Positions 45,718 to 54,109 of a stretch of 64,000 bases of DNA are shown here, one piece after another. Where the stretch lies: the NCBI RefSeq assembly GCF_001679645.1, contig NZ_LRUN01000072.1:1-64000 (forward strand), in the 5' to 3' direction. The notes under the pieces are model-generated. The model was not told the origin of the DNA. It saw only the letters and a list, made by a program, of their open reading frames with translations, and did not search any database. Positions within the stretch are counted from its first letter, which is position 1. The number at the start of each line of letters is the position of its first letter. A program made the position numbers and the translations under genes. This DNA is from Pseudomonas bananamidigenes. GTDB lineage: Bacteria > Pseudomonadota > Gammaproteobacteria > Pseudomonadales > Pseudomonadaceae.

Positions 45718-46548
45718 ATGACCATCATTGCCAGCCTGTTGCGCGCCGCCGAATTGCCGGACTCGCCCACTGCACGCCTGGACGCCGAACTGCTCCTCGC
45801 TGCGGCGCTGGGCAAATCCCGCAGCTTTCTCCACACTTGGCCCGAGCGCATCGTGCCCAGCGAAGCCGTGCTGGTCTTCGCCGAATACCTGCAGCGTCGT
45901 CGCAGTGGCGAGCCGGTGGCCTATATTCTCGGCCAGCAGGGTTTCTGGAAACTCGATCTGGAAGTCGCGCCGCACACGTTGATTCCGCGCCCGGACACCG
46001 AATTGCTGGTGGAGGCCGCACTGGAACTGCTGCCGGCGACTGCGGCCAGGGTGCTTGATCTGGGCACCGGCAGCGGGGCGATTGCCCTGGCCCTGGCCAG
46101 TGAACGTCCGGCATGGAACGTCACCGCCGTGGATCGCGTGCTGGAAGCCGTGGCCCTGGCCGAGCGCAACCGTCAGCGCCTGCACCTGAACAATGCCACG
46201 GTGCTGAGCAGTCACTGGTTCAGCGCCCTCGAAGGCAAGCGTTTCGAGCTGATCATCAGCAACCCGCCGTACATCCGCGCCGCCGATCCGCACCTGGTCG
46301 AAGGTGATGTGCGTTTCGAACCGGAAAGCGCCCTGGTGGCCGGTATCGACGGGCTCGACGATATACGCCTGATCATCGCTCAGGCGCCGGCCCATCTGGA
46401 GGCCGGTGGCTGGCTGATGCTCGAACACGGCTATGATCAAGCCGAAGCCGTGCGTGATCTGCTGCTGACGCAAGGTTTCGAAGAAGTCCACAGCCGCACC
46501 GATCTGGGCGGTCATCAACGGATCAGTCTGGGGCGCCTGCCGTGCTGA
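45718..46548 (+). CDS. prmC: Release factor N5-glutamine methyltransferase PrmC (HemK)
   Basis: Encodes 276 aa. The SAM loop LDLGTGSGAIALALA and the substrate motif NPPY (from residue 182) are present. It methylates the GGQ glutamine of RF1 and RF2. The ATG immediately follows the prfA stop codon, and the end overlaps moeB by 7 bases. Confidence 0.97.
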   Translation: MTIIASLLRAAELPDSPTARLDAELLLAAALGKSRSFLHTWPERIVPSEAVLVFAEYLQRRRSGEPVAYILGQQGFWKLDLEVAPHTLIPRPDTELLVEAALELLPATAARVLDLGTGSGAIALALASERPAWNVTAVDRVLEAVALAERNRQRLHLNNATVLSSHWFSALEGKRFELIISNPPYIRAADPHLVEGDVRFEPESALVAGIDGLDDIRLIIAQAPAHLEAGGWLMLEHGYDQAEAVRDLLLTQGFEEVHSRTDLGGHQRISLGRLPC

Positions 46549-47297
46549 ATGATCAGGAATTGTTGCGCTACAGCCGGCAGATCTTGCTGCAGCACATCGA
46601 CATCGATGGCCAGTTGAAGCTCAAGGACAGCCGAGTGCTGATCGTCGGCCTCGGTGGGCTCGGCGCGCCGGTTGCCTTGTATCTGGCAGCGGCGGGTGTG
46701 GGCGAGCTGCATCTGGCGGACTTCGATACGGTCGACCTGACCAACCTGCAACGCCAGATCATTCACGACACCGACAGCGTCGGCATGACCAAGGTCGACT
46801 CGGCGCTCAAGCGCCTGAGCGCAATCAATCCTGACATTCGACTGGTGCCTCACCGTCAGGCGCTGGACGAGGACTCTCTTGCCGCCGCCGTGACAGCGGT
46901 GGATCTGGTGCTCGACTGCTCGGACAACTTCTCCACCCGCGAAGCGGTCAACGCCGCGTGTGTGGTCGCGGCCAGACCGCTGGTCAGCGGCGCGGCGATC
47001 CGCCTTGAAGGGCAACTGTCGGTGTTCGACCCGCGCGAGGCCCAGAGCCCTTGCTACCACTGCCTGTACGGCCATGGCAGCGAAGCCGAACTGACCTGCA
47101 GCGAGGCCGGCGTGGTCGGGCCGCTGGTCGGCCTGGTCGGCAGCCTGCAAGCGCTGGAAGCCTTGAAGATGCTGGCGGGGTTCGGCGAGCCACTGGTGGG
47201 CCGCCTGTTGTTGATCGATGCACTGGGCTCGCGCTTTCGTGAGTTGCGGGTCAAGCGTGATCCGGGATGCAGCGTCTGTGGCAAGCAGCATGCGTGA
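46542..47297 (+). CDS. moeB: Molybdopterin-synthase adenylyltransferase MoeB
   Basis: Encodes 251 aa, an E1-like enzyme that adenylates MoaD. The nucleotide loop LIVGLGGLGAP and both zinc-binding pairs (CYHC and CSVC) are visible. The start is GTG 46542 within the prmC end. ThiF is the alternative but MoeB fits the conserved position between prmC and murI. Confidence 0.92.
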   Translation: MLNDQELLRYSRQILLQHIDIDGQLKLKDSRVLIVGLGGLGAPVALYLAAAGVGELHLADFDTVDLTNLQRQIIHDTDSVGMTKVDSALKRLSAINPDIRLVPHRQALDEDSLAAAVTAVDLVLDCSDNFSTREAVNAACVVAARPLVSGAAIRLEGQLSVFDPREAQSPCYHCLYGHGSEAELTCSEAGVVGPLVGLVGSLQALEALKMLAGFGEPLVGRLLLIDALGSRFRELRVKRDPGCSVCGKQHA

Positions 47298-48081
47298 GGC
47301 GCCGATCGCCGTTTTCGATTCCGGCGTCGGCGGCCTGTCGGTGCTGGCGGAAATCCAGCGGCTGCTGCCCAATGAATCGCTGCTCTATCTCGGCGATTGC
47401 GGGCACATTCCCTATGGCGAGAAGTCTCCGGAGTTCATCCGTCAGCGCTGCAATGTGATGGCCGGTTTTTTCCGTGAACAGAGTGCCAAGGCGCTGGTGA
47501 TCGCCTGCAATACCGCGACCGTGGCCGGCGTCGCCGACCTGCGGCGTGATTTCCCCGACTGGCCGATCGTCGGCATGGAGCCGGCAGTCAAGCCGGCTGC
47601 CGCCGCGACGCGCAGTGGCGTGGTCGGCGTGCTCGCCACCACCGGCACTTTGCAGAGCGCGAAATTCGCGGCGTTGCTCGATCGTTTCGCCACCGATATC
47701 CGGGTCATCACCCAACCGTGCCCCGGGCTTGTGGAACTGATCGAAAGCGGTGACCTGCACAGCGCCACGCTGCAACAGCTGCTGCGCCGTTACGTCGAAC
47801 CGTTGCTGGCCGCCGGTTGCGACACGATCATTCTCGGCTGCACCCACTATCCGTTCCTGAAGCCGATGCTCAAGACGATGCTTGCTGATGACATCAGTCT
47901 GATCGATACCGGCGCCGCCGTGGCCAGGCAACTTCAGCGATTGTTGGCCGAGCGGGAGCTGCTCGCCGCCGGTCCGAGCCGGCCCGCGAAGTTCTGGACC
48001 AGTGCCGATCCGCAGTCCTTGAAAAACATTTTGCCGTTGCTGGGACAAACGCCTGGCGATGTGCAACGCTTCCACTTGTAA
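47290..48081 (+). CDS. murI: Glutamate racemase
   Basis: Encodes 263 aa that produce D-glutamate for peptidoglycan. Both catalytic cysteines are present, in ACNTAT and GCTHYPF, with the N-terminal FDSGVGGLSV. ATG 47290 overlaps the moeB stop by 8 bases; the longer frame from 47218 lies inside moeB and is rejected. Last gene of the hemA-prfA-prmC-moeB-murI string. Confidence 0.97.
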   Translation: MREAPIAVFDSGVGGLSVLAEIQRLLPNESLLYLGDCGHIPYGEKSPEFIRQRCNVMAGFFREQSAKALVIACNTATVAGVADLRRDFPDWPIVGMEPAVKPAAAATRSGVVGVLATTGTLQSAKFAALLDRFATDIRVITQPCPGLVELIESGDLHSATLQQLLRRYVEPLLAAGCDTIILGCTHYPFLKPMLKTMLADDISLIDTGAAVARQLQRLLAERELLAAGPSRPAKFWTSADPQSLKNILPLLGQTPGDVQRFHL

Positions 48082-48111
48082 AAAGATTGTGAAATAACTC
48101 GAATATCGGGT

Positions 48112-48139
48112 GAACTTCTGTTTAAGCGCCGATTTCTAT
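48112..48139 (+). promoter_or_regulatory. AlgU (sigma-22)-like promoter of pagL
   Basis: GAACTT (48112-48117) is a perfect -35 for AlgU/RpoE. After 17 bases comes TCTAT (48135-48139), close to the TCTGA -10. The start would fall about 45 bases before the pagL start codon. Read from sequence only. Confidence 0.6.
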
Positions 48140-48192
48140 ACCGCTGAGTTACCTAAAAACCAAACGATCGTTCCGGAAAAGGAAGTTTCAAC

Positions 48193-48711
48193 GTGAAGCG
48201 ACTATTCTGCTTGGCCGCGATTGCGGCTGCACTGATGGGGCAAAGTTTTACCGCACAGGCTGCTGGCGTCGAGTTCGGGGTGGGTGCTACCAGCGATTCA
48301 ACGATGACCTATCGCCTGGGGATGAATTTCGACTGGGACAAGAGCTGGCTGCAAAGCGATACCGGTCGCCTGACCGGCTACTGGAGCGGAGCCTACACTT
48401 ACTGGGAAGGTGACAAGACTTCCAGCAACAACAGTCTTTCGTTCTCGCCGGTTTTTGTTTACGAATTCGCCGGTCAGTCGGTCAAACCCTACGTCGAAGC
48501 AGGGATCGGGGTGGCGTTGTTCTCCAACACCCAGTACGAAGACAACAATATCGGTGGGGCCTTCCAGTTCGAAGACCGCATCGGTTTCGGCCTGCGATTC
48601 AATGGCGGGCATGAAGTCGGAATCCGTGCCACGCACTATTCCAACGCCGGTCTGAGCAGCAACAACGACGGTGTGGAAAGCTACTCGCTGCACTACACGT
48701 TGCCGTTGTAA
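48193..48711 (+). CDS. pagL: Lipid A 3-O-deacylase PagL
   Basis: Encodes 172 aa with a signal peptide (cleavage after TAQA, about residue 23) and an eight-strand beta-barrel pattern. The catalytic triad H148-x-S150 ... E162 lies in HYSNAGL and GVESYSL with the spacing of P. aeruginosa PagL. It removes the 3-O-acyl chain of lipid A in the outer membrane. GTG start with AAGGAAG upstream. The usual aromatic C-terminal residue is Leu here. Confidence 0.93.
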   Translation: MKRLFCLAAIAAALMGQSFTAQAAGVEFGVGATSDSTMTYRLGMNFDWDKSWLQSDTGRLTGYWSGAYTYWEGDKTSSNNSLSFSPVFVYEFAGQSVKPYVEAGIGVALFSNTQYEDNNIGGAFQFEDRIGFGLRFNGGHEVGIRATHYSNAGLSSNNDGVESYSLHYTLPL

Positions 48712-48720
48712 ATCCGATGA

Positions 48721-48746
48721 AAAAGGAGCGCCAGGCGCTCCTTTTT
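48721..48746. terminator. Bidirectional terminator
   Basis: AAAAGGAGCG (48721-48730) pairs with CGCTCCTTTT (48736-48745) around CCAGG. It ends pagL and the convergent YkgJ-like gene. Confidence 0.9.
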
Positions 48747-48751
48747 TGTAT

Positions 48752-49057
48752 TCAACGATACGCCGTGGTTATCCCCTGGCGTTCGTCGATGCACTCCGGC
48801 GCGCCCATCTCGAATTCGCGACAGATCAGCGGGCGTTTGTCGTAGATGGTGCACATCATCGTGTCGCGATCCAGCGCGGCGCACCAGCCGTCGTCCAGAC
48901 GCAGCATCACTTCTCCACCCCAATCATCGGTATCGATATAGCGTTCGGGCACGCCGGTGTCGGTGATCAGCATGACTTCGAGCCGGCAACAGCAGGCTGC
49001 GCAAGTCGCGCAGGTAATGACGGGCTCGTCGACCGGCTGGAGAGGAATGGTCTTCAT
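48752..49057 (-). CDS. YkgJ family cysteine-cluster protein
   Basis: Encodes 101 aa. A dense cysteine array at the N-terminus (C16-x2-C19-x2-C22-C-C) and further cysteines at WCAAL, MCTIYDKRPLICREF and ECID fit the zinc- or iron-cluster-binding CxxCxxCC family. Function unknown. It is 55 bases downstream of the light-cluster operon in the same orientation and may or may not belong to it. Confidence 0.87.
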   Translation of the reverse strand: MKTIPLQPVDEPVITCATCAACCCRLEVMLITDTGVPERYIDTDDWGGEVMLRLDDGWCAALDRDTMMCTIYDKRPLICREFEMGAPECIDERQGITTAYR

Positions 49058-49112
49058 GGGCGCAGTGTACGGCAGTGATTCTCAAACGTGTGAAAGCGCT
49101 GACGGACGATGA

Positions 49113-49601
49113 TTACGCCAGACGACGGGACACGTGATGCAGCAACGGGAACAGCAACGCCCACAGCAGACCGATGCCAATCAGGGTCGGTAGCTCGCCG
49201 TAGGGAAATTGCACACCGGCCAACCGTCCGCCGGCGCAGTACGACAATGCACCACCGACGGCCCCAAGTGCGCTCGCCAGCCACCAGGGACGAGCGCTCC
49301 ATTGCAGACAATGGCGCAACGTCGTGGCGAGCAGGGCCCACAGCAACATCAGCCACAGTGGAATCAGCGGCGACAGATCCTTGAACTCAAAGACCCCGAG
49401 ACTGCGCAGAGCGCTGTCCACGGCGGTGCCGATAATCACCACGCTGAGAATCAGGCGACCCTCCGCCGCCCAACTGCTGACCCATCGCAGATGAATTACC
49501 AATACCGCCAGTGCCATCAGCAACCACAAGCTGTTACCGCCGAGCACGCAGGCCAGCCAGCCAATCTGGAACAGCAGCGCATTGGCGATCCGCTCAGGCA
49601 T
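49113..49601 (-). CDS. DUF2878 membrane protein
   Basis: Encodes 162 aa with about five hydrophobic helices and few charges, an inner-membrane protein of unknown function. ATG 49601 (MPERIANALL) overlaps the cfa-like stop by 8 bases; the frame to 49667 is an extension into cfa. Last gene of the nine-gene operon; the consistent overlap points to a role with the Cfa/DUF1365/FAD enzymes. Confidence 0.83.
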   Translation of the reverse strand: MPERIANALLFQIGWLACVLGGNSLWLLMALAVLVIHLRWVSSWAAEGRLILSVVIIGTAVDSALRSLGVFEFKDLSPLIPLWLMLLWALLATTLRHCLQWSARPWWLASALGAVGGALSYCAGGRLAGVQFPYGELPTLIGIGLLWALLFPLLHHVSRRLA

Positions 49602-50865
49602 CGAAGCGCCCAAGCAGTGGTGCCGGCATCGCCCCCGGTTTGGCCAGCAGCATTTGCGCGGTGCCAATGGTGCGTTCGAGGAATCCGCCCTCGCAGTAGC
49701 ACAGGTAAAACTCCCACAGCCGCAGGAAATAGTCGTCGTAGCCCAATTCGCTCAGTCGACCGTGGGCGTGGCGAAAGTTCTCGCGCCACAGGTTCAGGGT
49801 CCGGGCGTAGTGCAGGCCGAAATCTTCCATGTGCAGCAGGTTCATGTCGGTGTCGCGGCTGACGATTTCGAGCATCTTCTGCACACACGGCAGGGCACCA
49901 CCGGGAAAGATATAGCGCTGGATGAAATCCACGCCGCGCCTGGCCTGCTCGTAGCGCTGCTCCCGGATGGTGATCGCTTGCAGCAGCATCAGGCCGTTGT
50001 TCTTGAGCAGATGCGCGCATTGCTTGAAATAGGTGGGCAGGAAGCGATGGCCGACGGCCTCGATCATCTCGATCGACACCAGTTTGTCGTACTGGCCGGT
50101 GAGGTCGCGGTAGTCCTTGAGCAACAGCGTCACCCGATCCTGCAGACCGAGGCTTTCGATGCGCCGGGCGGTGAATGCGTATTGCTCTTTGGACAGCGTG
50201 GTCGTGGTGACTTTGCAGCCGTAGTGCTGCGCGGCATACAGCGCCATGCTGCCCCACCCGGTGCCGATTTCCAGCAGGTGATCGTCGGGTTGCAGGGCAA
50301 GTTTGCGGCAGATCCGTTCCAGCTTGTTCAGTTGTGCCTGTTCCAGGCTGTCGTCGGGGCTGAGGAACTGCGCCGCCGAATACATCATGGTCGGGTCGAG
50401 AAACTGTTCGAACAGGTCATTGCCGAGGTCGTAGTGCGCGGCGATGTTTTTCTGCGAACCCTTGCGCGTATTTCGATTGAGCCAATGCAGACCGCGCGCC
50501 AGCGCCCGGCCGATCGTCGCCAGTCCGCCCTCCATGCCGTCCAGCACCTCAAGGTTGCTGACGAAGACGCGCACCACGGCGGTCAGGTCCGGTGAACTCC
50601 AGTAGCCGTGAATGAACGCTTCACCGGCGCCGATCGAACCATTGCCCGCGACCATGCCCCAGGCCGCCGCGTCGAGGACATGAATCTCGCCCACCAACGC
50701 GCTGCCCGGCGTACCGAAGACCTGACGCTCGCCGTCTTCGATCACCACCAGTTGCCCCTGCTTGAGCTGTGCGAGTTGACGCAGAACACCACGGCGCAGC
50801 AGCGAACCGGTGATGCCTTGCGTACTGAGCGGGAAGTTTTTGGCCGAAACGCTAGAGGACTTCAT
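49594..50865 (-). CDS. cfa: Cyclopropane-fatty-acyl-phospholipid synthase family methyltransferase
   Basis: Encodes 423 aa. The SAM-binding motif LLEIGTGWGSMALYAAQ and the following TLSKEQYAFTARRIE and SIEMIEAVGHRF segments are typical of the CFA/mycolic-acid methyltransferase family. It would methylate double bonds of membrane acyl chains. In this operon type the product may be a methylated or furan fatty acid rather than a cyclopropane; that is inference. Overlaps the DUF1365 gene by 14 bases. Confidence 0.88.
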   Translation of the reverse strand: MKSSSVSAKNFPLSTQGITGSLLRRGVLRQLAQLKQGQLVVIEDGERQVFGTPGSALVGEIHVLDAAAWGMVAGNGSIGAGEAFIHGYWSSPDLTAVVRVFVSNLEVLDGMEGGLATIGRALARGLHWLNRNTRKGSQKNIAAHYDLGNDLFEQFLDPTMMYSAAQFLSPDDSLEQAQLNKLERICRKLALQPDDHLLEIGTGWGSMALYAAQHYGCKVTTTTLSKEQYAFTARRIESLGLQDRVTLLLKDYRDLTGQYDKLVSIEMIEAVGHRFLPTYFKQCAHLLKNNGLMLLQAITIREQRYEQARRGVDFIQRYIFPGGALPCVQKMLEIVSRDTDMNLLHMEDFGLHYARTLNLWRENFRHAHGRLSELGYDDYFLRLWEFYLCYCEGGFLERTIGTAQMLLAKPGAMPAPLLGRFDA

Positions 50866-51667
50866 GACGGTGCTCCTCGGGAGAGACAGTGGCGGTTCGA
50901 ACGCTGTCGTCGGCCGTCCGATGGGGAAACAGCGGGGTGCGCTTGAGCAGCAAGCGCAGGGCCTGCCAATAGATCGCGAGGGCGGTTTTCGCGGTCATCC
51001 ACGGAAAGCGCCACAGATGTCGGTGCAGGTTGCGCTGATCAAGAGGTTCGCGTTTCAGGTTGAGCGTGGCGTCGAACAGTTTGTGTTCGCCCTGCCAGTC
51101 CGCCATGTGCACGCCAAGGGTTTGCGCAGCGGGGCTGAAGCTCATGCGGTATTCAATATCCGGTGGCAGGAACGGCGATACATGAAACGCCTTGGCCACG
51201 GCAAAGTGCTGATGGAAGTCGCACACGCTGGTCGGTGTTCGCGCCGGCAGCACATAGTGATAACGCTCGCGCCACGGCGTGTTGCTGACTTCGCAGAGAA
51301 TCGCCGCCAGTTGCCCGTCGGCCTCGTGGCAATAAAAGAAACTCACGGGGTTGAATGCCAGGCCCCAACTGCGCGGTTGGGTCAGCAGACAGATCGCGCC
51401 CTGCGGTTCATGACCGAGAGCCGCCCCCACTTGCAAACGCACGGCATCGTTCAGGCGCACACCGCGACCGGTGAAGGTCTTGAGGTAGTCGCTCTCGCGA
51501 AACGAAAACGGTGCGAAGCGGCTTTTGCCCGCCAGCGGCGACAGGTTCAGCACGGCGTCCTGTTCGGTCAGATCCAGATAGAGCAACCCGATCCGGTAGC
51601 GGAACTCATGACGGCGTGGGGCGAAGCGCCGATGGGCGATCCATCCGCTGTAGAGCGCGCTGTTCAC
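50852..51667 (-). CDS. DUF1365 family protein
   Basis: Encodes 271 aa of DUF1365, found regularly between a COG2907-type FAD oxidoreductase and a Cfa-like gene. Conserved-looking stretches are HRRFAPRRHEFRYRIGLLYLDL at the N-terminus (in part) and FNPVSFFYCHEADG. No known reaction. Overlap of 4 bases with the FAD gene. Confidence 0.88.
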   Translation of the reverse strand: MNSALYSGWIAHRRFAPRRHEFRYRIGLLYLDLTEQDAVLNLSPLAGKSRFAPFSFRESDYLKTFTGRGVRLNDAVRLQVGAALGHEPQGAICLLTQPRSWGLAFNPVSFFYCHEADGQLAAILCEVSNTPWRERYHYVLPARTPTSVCDFHQHFAVAKAFHVSPFLPPDIEYRMSFSPAAQTLGVHMADWQGEHKLFDATLNLKREPLDQRNLHRHLWRFPWMTAKTALAIYWQALRLLLKRTPLFPHRTADDSVRTATVSPEEHRHEVL

Positions 51668-52911
51668 AGGCTTTCTCCGAACGCGGCGGCGACGCGCAAG
51701 GCGCTGACCACGCCGTCTTCATGAAAACCGTTGGCCCAGTAGGCGCCACAGTAGTGGGTGTGTTGCACGCCATCCAGCTCGGCCCAGCGCCGTTGGGCCG
51801 CCACGGCTGCGAGGCTGTATTGCGGGTGGGCGTAGGTAAAGCGGCCCAGCACTTTGGATGGGCTGATCCCGGCGCTCTGGTTGAGACTGACACAGAAGGT
51901 GTTATCGCTCTGGATGCCCTGCAGAATGCTCATGTCGTAGGTCACGGTCGCCTGGGTGTGGCCGGCTCCGCCGAGGCGATAGTTCCAGCTGGCCCAGGCC
52001 CGTTTGCGTGTCGGCAGCAGGCGGGTATCCGTATGCAACACCACTTCATTGTCGGCATAAGGCAGTGCGCCGAGGATCTCTCTTTCTGCACGCCCGGGAC
52101 TGCCCAGCAGTCGCAACGCCTGATCGCTGTGACAGGCCAGCACGACTTTATCGAAGTGTTCGATGCCCGCAGGGCTGTGAATCATCACGCCATGTTCGTT
52201 GCGGTCGATCCGGTTAACCGGGCAATTCAGGCGGATGCGCTCTTTGAAACTTGCGGTCAAGGGAGGGATGTAGGCACTGGAACCACCCTCGATCACCCGC
52301 CATTGCGGGCGATTGTTGACCGACAGCAAGCCGTGGTTTTCGAAGAAGCGCACGAAGAACTGCAACGGAAAATTCAGCATCTCGGCCATCGGCATCGACC
52401 AGATCGCCGCACCCATCGGCACGATGTAGTGCAGGATGAAGCGCTCGCCGTAGCCGCCGGCCTTGAGGTAGTCGTCCAGCGTGGTGTCGCCGCTGATCCG
52501 CTGTTCGGCAAGGTCGCGCCTGGCTTGCTTGTTGAAGCGCAGGATGTCGCGCAGCATGCCCCAGAAACCTGGCGAAAACAGGTTGCGGCGCTGAGCGAAC
52601 AGGCTGCCGAGGTTGTTGCCGTTGTATTCCAGGCCGGTATCGGGGTCGGTTACCGAGAAACTCATCTCGGTGGGTCTGCTGCTCACACCCAATTGGTCGA
52701 GCAGACGAATGAAGTTCGGGTAGGTCCAGTCGTTGAACACGATGAAGCCGGTGTCGATCGCGTAATCGCAGCCATCCACCGTTACGTTTACGGTGTGCGT
52801 ATGACCGCCGATCCGGTCGTCGGCTTCGAACACCGTAACGTCATGACGGCGATTGAGCAGGTAGGCGCAGGTCAGACCTGCGATCCCGCTGCCGACGATG
52901 GCGATGTTCAT
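51664..52911 (-). CDS. NAD(P)/FAD-dependent oxidoreductase (COG2907-like)
   Basis: Encodes 415 aa. The dinucleotide fold is seen at the very start (MNIAIVGSGIAGLTCAYLL), followed by FEADDRIGGHTHTV, a phytoene-desaturase/amine-oxidase type FAD protein. It may desaturate or oxidise an acyl chain in concert with the Cfa-like enzyme. ATG 52911 overlaps the SDR stop by 4 bases; the long upstream frame is the shadow of the SDR gene. Confidence 0.88.
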   Translation of the reverse strand: MNIAIVGSGIAGLTCAYLLNRRHDVTVFEADDRIGGHTHTVNVTVDGCDYAIDTGFIVFNDWTYPNFIRLLDQLGVSSRPTEMSFSVTDPDTGLEYNGNNLGSLFAQRRNLFSPGFWGMLRDILRFNKQARRDLAEQRISGDTTLDDYLKAGGYGERFILHYIVPMGAAIWSMPMAEMLNFPLQFFVRFFENHGLLSVNNRPQWRVIEGGSSAYIPPLTASFKERIRLNCPVNRIDRNEHGVMIHSPAGIEHFDKVVLACHSDQALRLLGSPGRAEREILGALPYADNEVVLHTDTRLLPTRKRAWASWNYRLGGAGHTQATVTYDMSILQGIQSDNTFCVSLNQSAGISPSKVLGRFTYAHPQYSLAAVAAQRRWAELDGVQHTHYCGAYWANGFHEDGVVSALRVAAAFGESL

Positions 52912-53690
52912 GTCGCATCCCGCAAGGGCGGCGTGCTGCGGACCATGCGTTTGCCGATCGCCAGTTGCACACGCGCAGGCATTTTCGACAGCGGCCAGAG
53001 TGCTGCCATGAACAGTGCCGGAAAAGCAATTTCCAGAGGCCGTTCCTTGAGTCTGTCCATGATATGGTTCGCCGCCTTTTCCGCCGGCCAGCTCAATGGC
53101 ATCGGGAAGTCGTTTTTCGCCGTCAGCGGCGTTTCGACAAAACCCGGGCTGATGACGGTAACTTCTATGCCCTCGTCCGCCAGATCGATGCGCAATGACT
53201 CGAACAGGTAACGCAGTCCGGCCTTCGACGCGCCGTAGGCCTCGGCGCGGGGCAGCGGCACGTAGGTGACGGAGCTGGCCATGCCCACCAGATGCGGCGC
53301 GGTTCCTTTGCGCAGCAGGGGCAGGGCGGCTTCGATGCAATAACTGCTGGCCAGCAGGTTGGTGCGCACTACGTGTTCGACGATCGAGGCATCGAACTGT
53401 CTGGCGTCGACGTATTCGCAGGTGCCCGCGTTGAGGATCACGGTGTCCAGCGAGCCCCAGGCCTGAGCGATCTGTTCACCGATTTCCCTTACGGTCTGAC
53501 TGTTGGTCAGATCCCCGGCCAGCACCAGCACTTGGCCCGGATAACGCTGTGACAATTCTTTGAGTGTTGCGACATCGCGGGAACTGACCGCCAGGTGCGC
53601 ACCGGTTTTCAGAATTTCGTCGGCCAGTGCCGCACCGATGCCACTGCTGGCCCCGGTCAGCCAGTAACGGCGTGGAGTTGAAAGATTCAT
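52908..53690 (-). CDS. Short-chain dehydrogenase/reductase
   Basis: Encodes 260 aa. NAD(P) motif TGASSGIGAAL, the NAG motif (ILNAGTCEY) and the catalytic Ser-Tyr-Lys (SSVTYV ... YGASK) are complete. The substrate is unknown. In an overlapping operon with NTF2-like and FAD genes (4 bases each side). Confidence 0.9.
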   Translation of the reverse strand: MNLSTPRRYWLTGASSGIGAALADEILKTGAHLAVSSRDVATLKELSQRYPGQVLVLAGDLTNSQTVREIGEQIAQAWGSLDTVILNAGTCEYVDARQFDASIVEHVVRTNLLASSYCIEAALPLLRKGTAPHLVGMASSVTYVPLPRAEAYGASKAGLRYLFESLRIDLADEGIEVTVISPGFVETPLTAKNDFPMPLSWPAEKAANHIMDRLKERPLEIAFPALFMAALWPLSKMPARVQLAIGKRMVRSTPPLRDAT

Positions 53691-54109
53691 CCCAGTCTCC
53701 TTTTCAGCCAGGTGATCACCCGGCCCAATATGGGTATATGTTCGTAAAGCAGCGCTCCGGCATCGAAATAATCCCGGTGGCGATAAACCTTGTCGCGCCA
53801 GAGCAGGTGCGAGCAGCCTGTGACCCGGATCAACCGTCCGCCAGCCAGACGCGGGTGGCGGTAACTCATGACCCAGCGCAGATAGCCTTCGCAGTCGCCG
53901 ATCTGGTCAAAACCATGAAAGTCGAAGCGCAGTTCGCTGACGTTGGCGTACAACTCATTGAAGTAGTCGCGCAATTGCTTCAGCCCCTGTACCTCGTGCA
54001 ACGGGTCGGTGAAATGAATGTCCTCGCTGTAAAGCGCTTCCAGAGTGTGCAGGTTGTCCTTGTTCAGTTGCGCAAACTGGCGGGCGAAACGGCGCAGAAA
54101 TTCACTCAT
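53687..54109 (-). CDS. NTF2-like/SnoaL-type protein
   Basis: Encodes 140 aa with the NTF2 cone pattern: ALYSEDIHFTDPLHEVQGL and a C-terminal YRHRDYFDAGALLYEHIPILG. Small proteins of this fold act as isomerases, cyclases or accessory factors. The role here is unknown. Overlaps photolyase by 8 bases and the SDR gene by 4. Confidence 0.87.
   Translation of the reverse strand: MSEFLRRFARQFAQLNKDNLHTLEALYSEDIHFTDPLHEVQGLKQLRDYFNELYANVSELRFDFHGFDQIGDCEGYLRWVMSYRHPRLAGGRLIRVTGCSHLLWRDKVYRHRDYFDAGALLYEHIPILGRVITWLKRRLG

Noticed and set aside
44644..46518. A 624-codon minus-strand open frame
   Set aside because: Antisense to prfA and prmC, which carry complete catalytic motifs.
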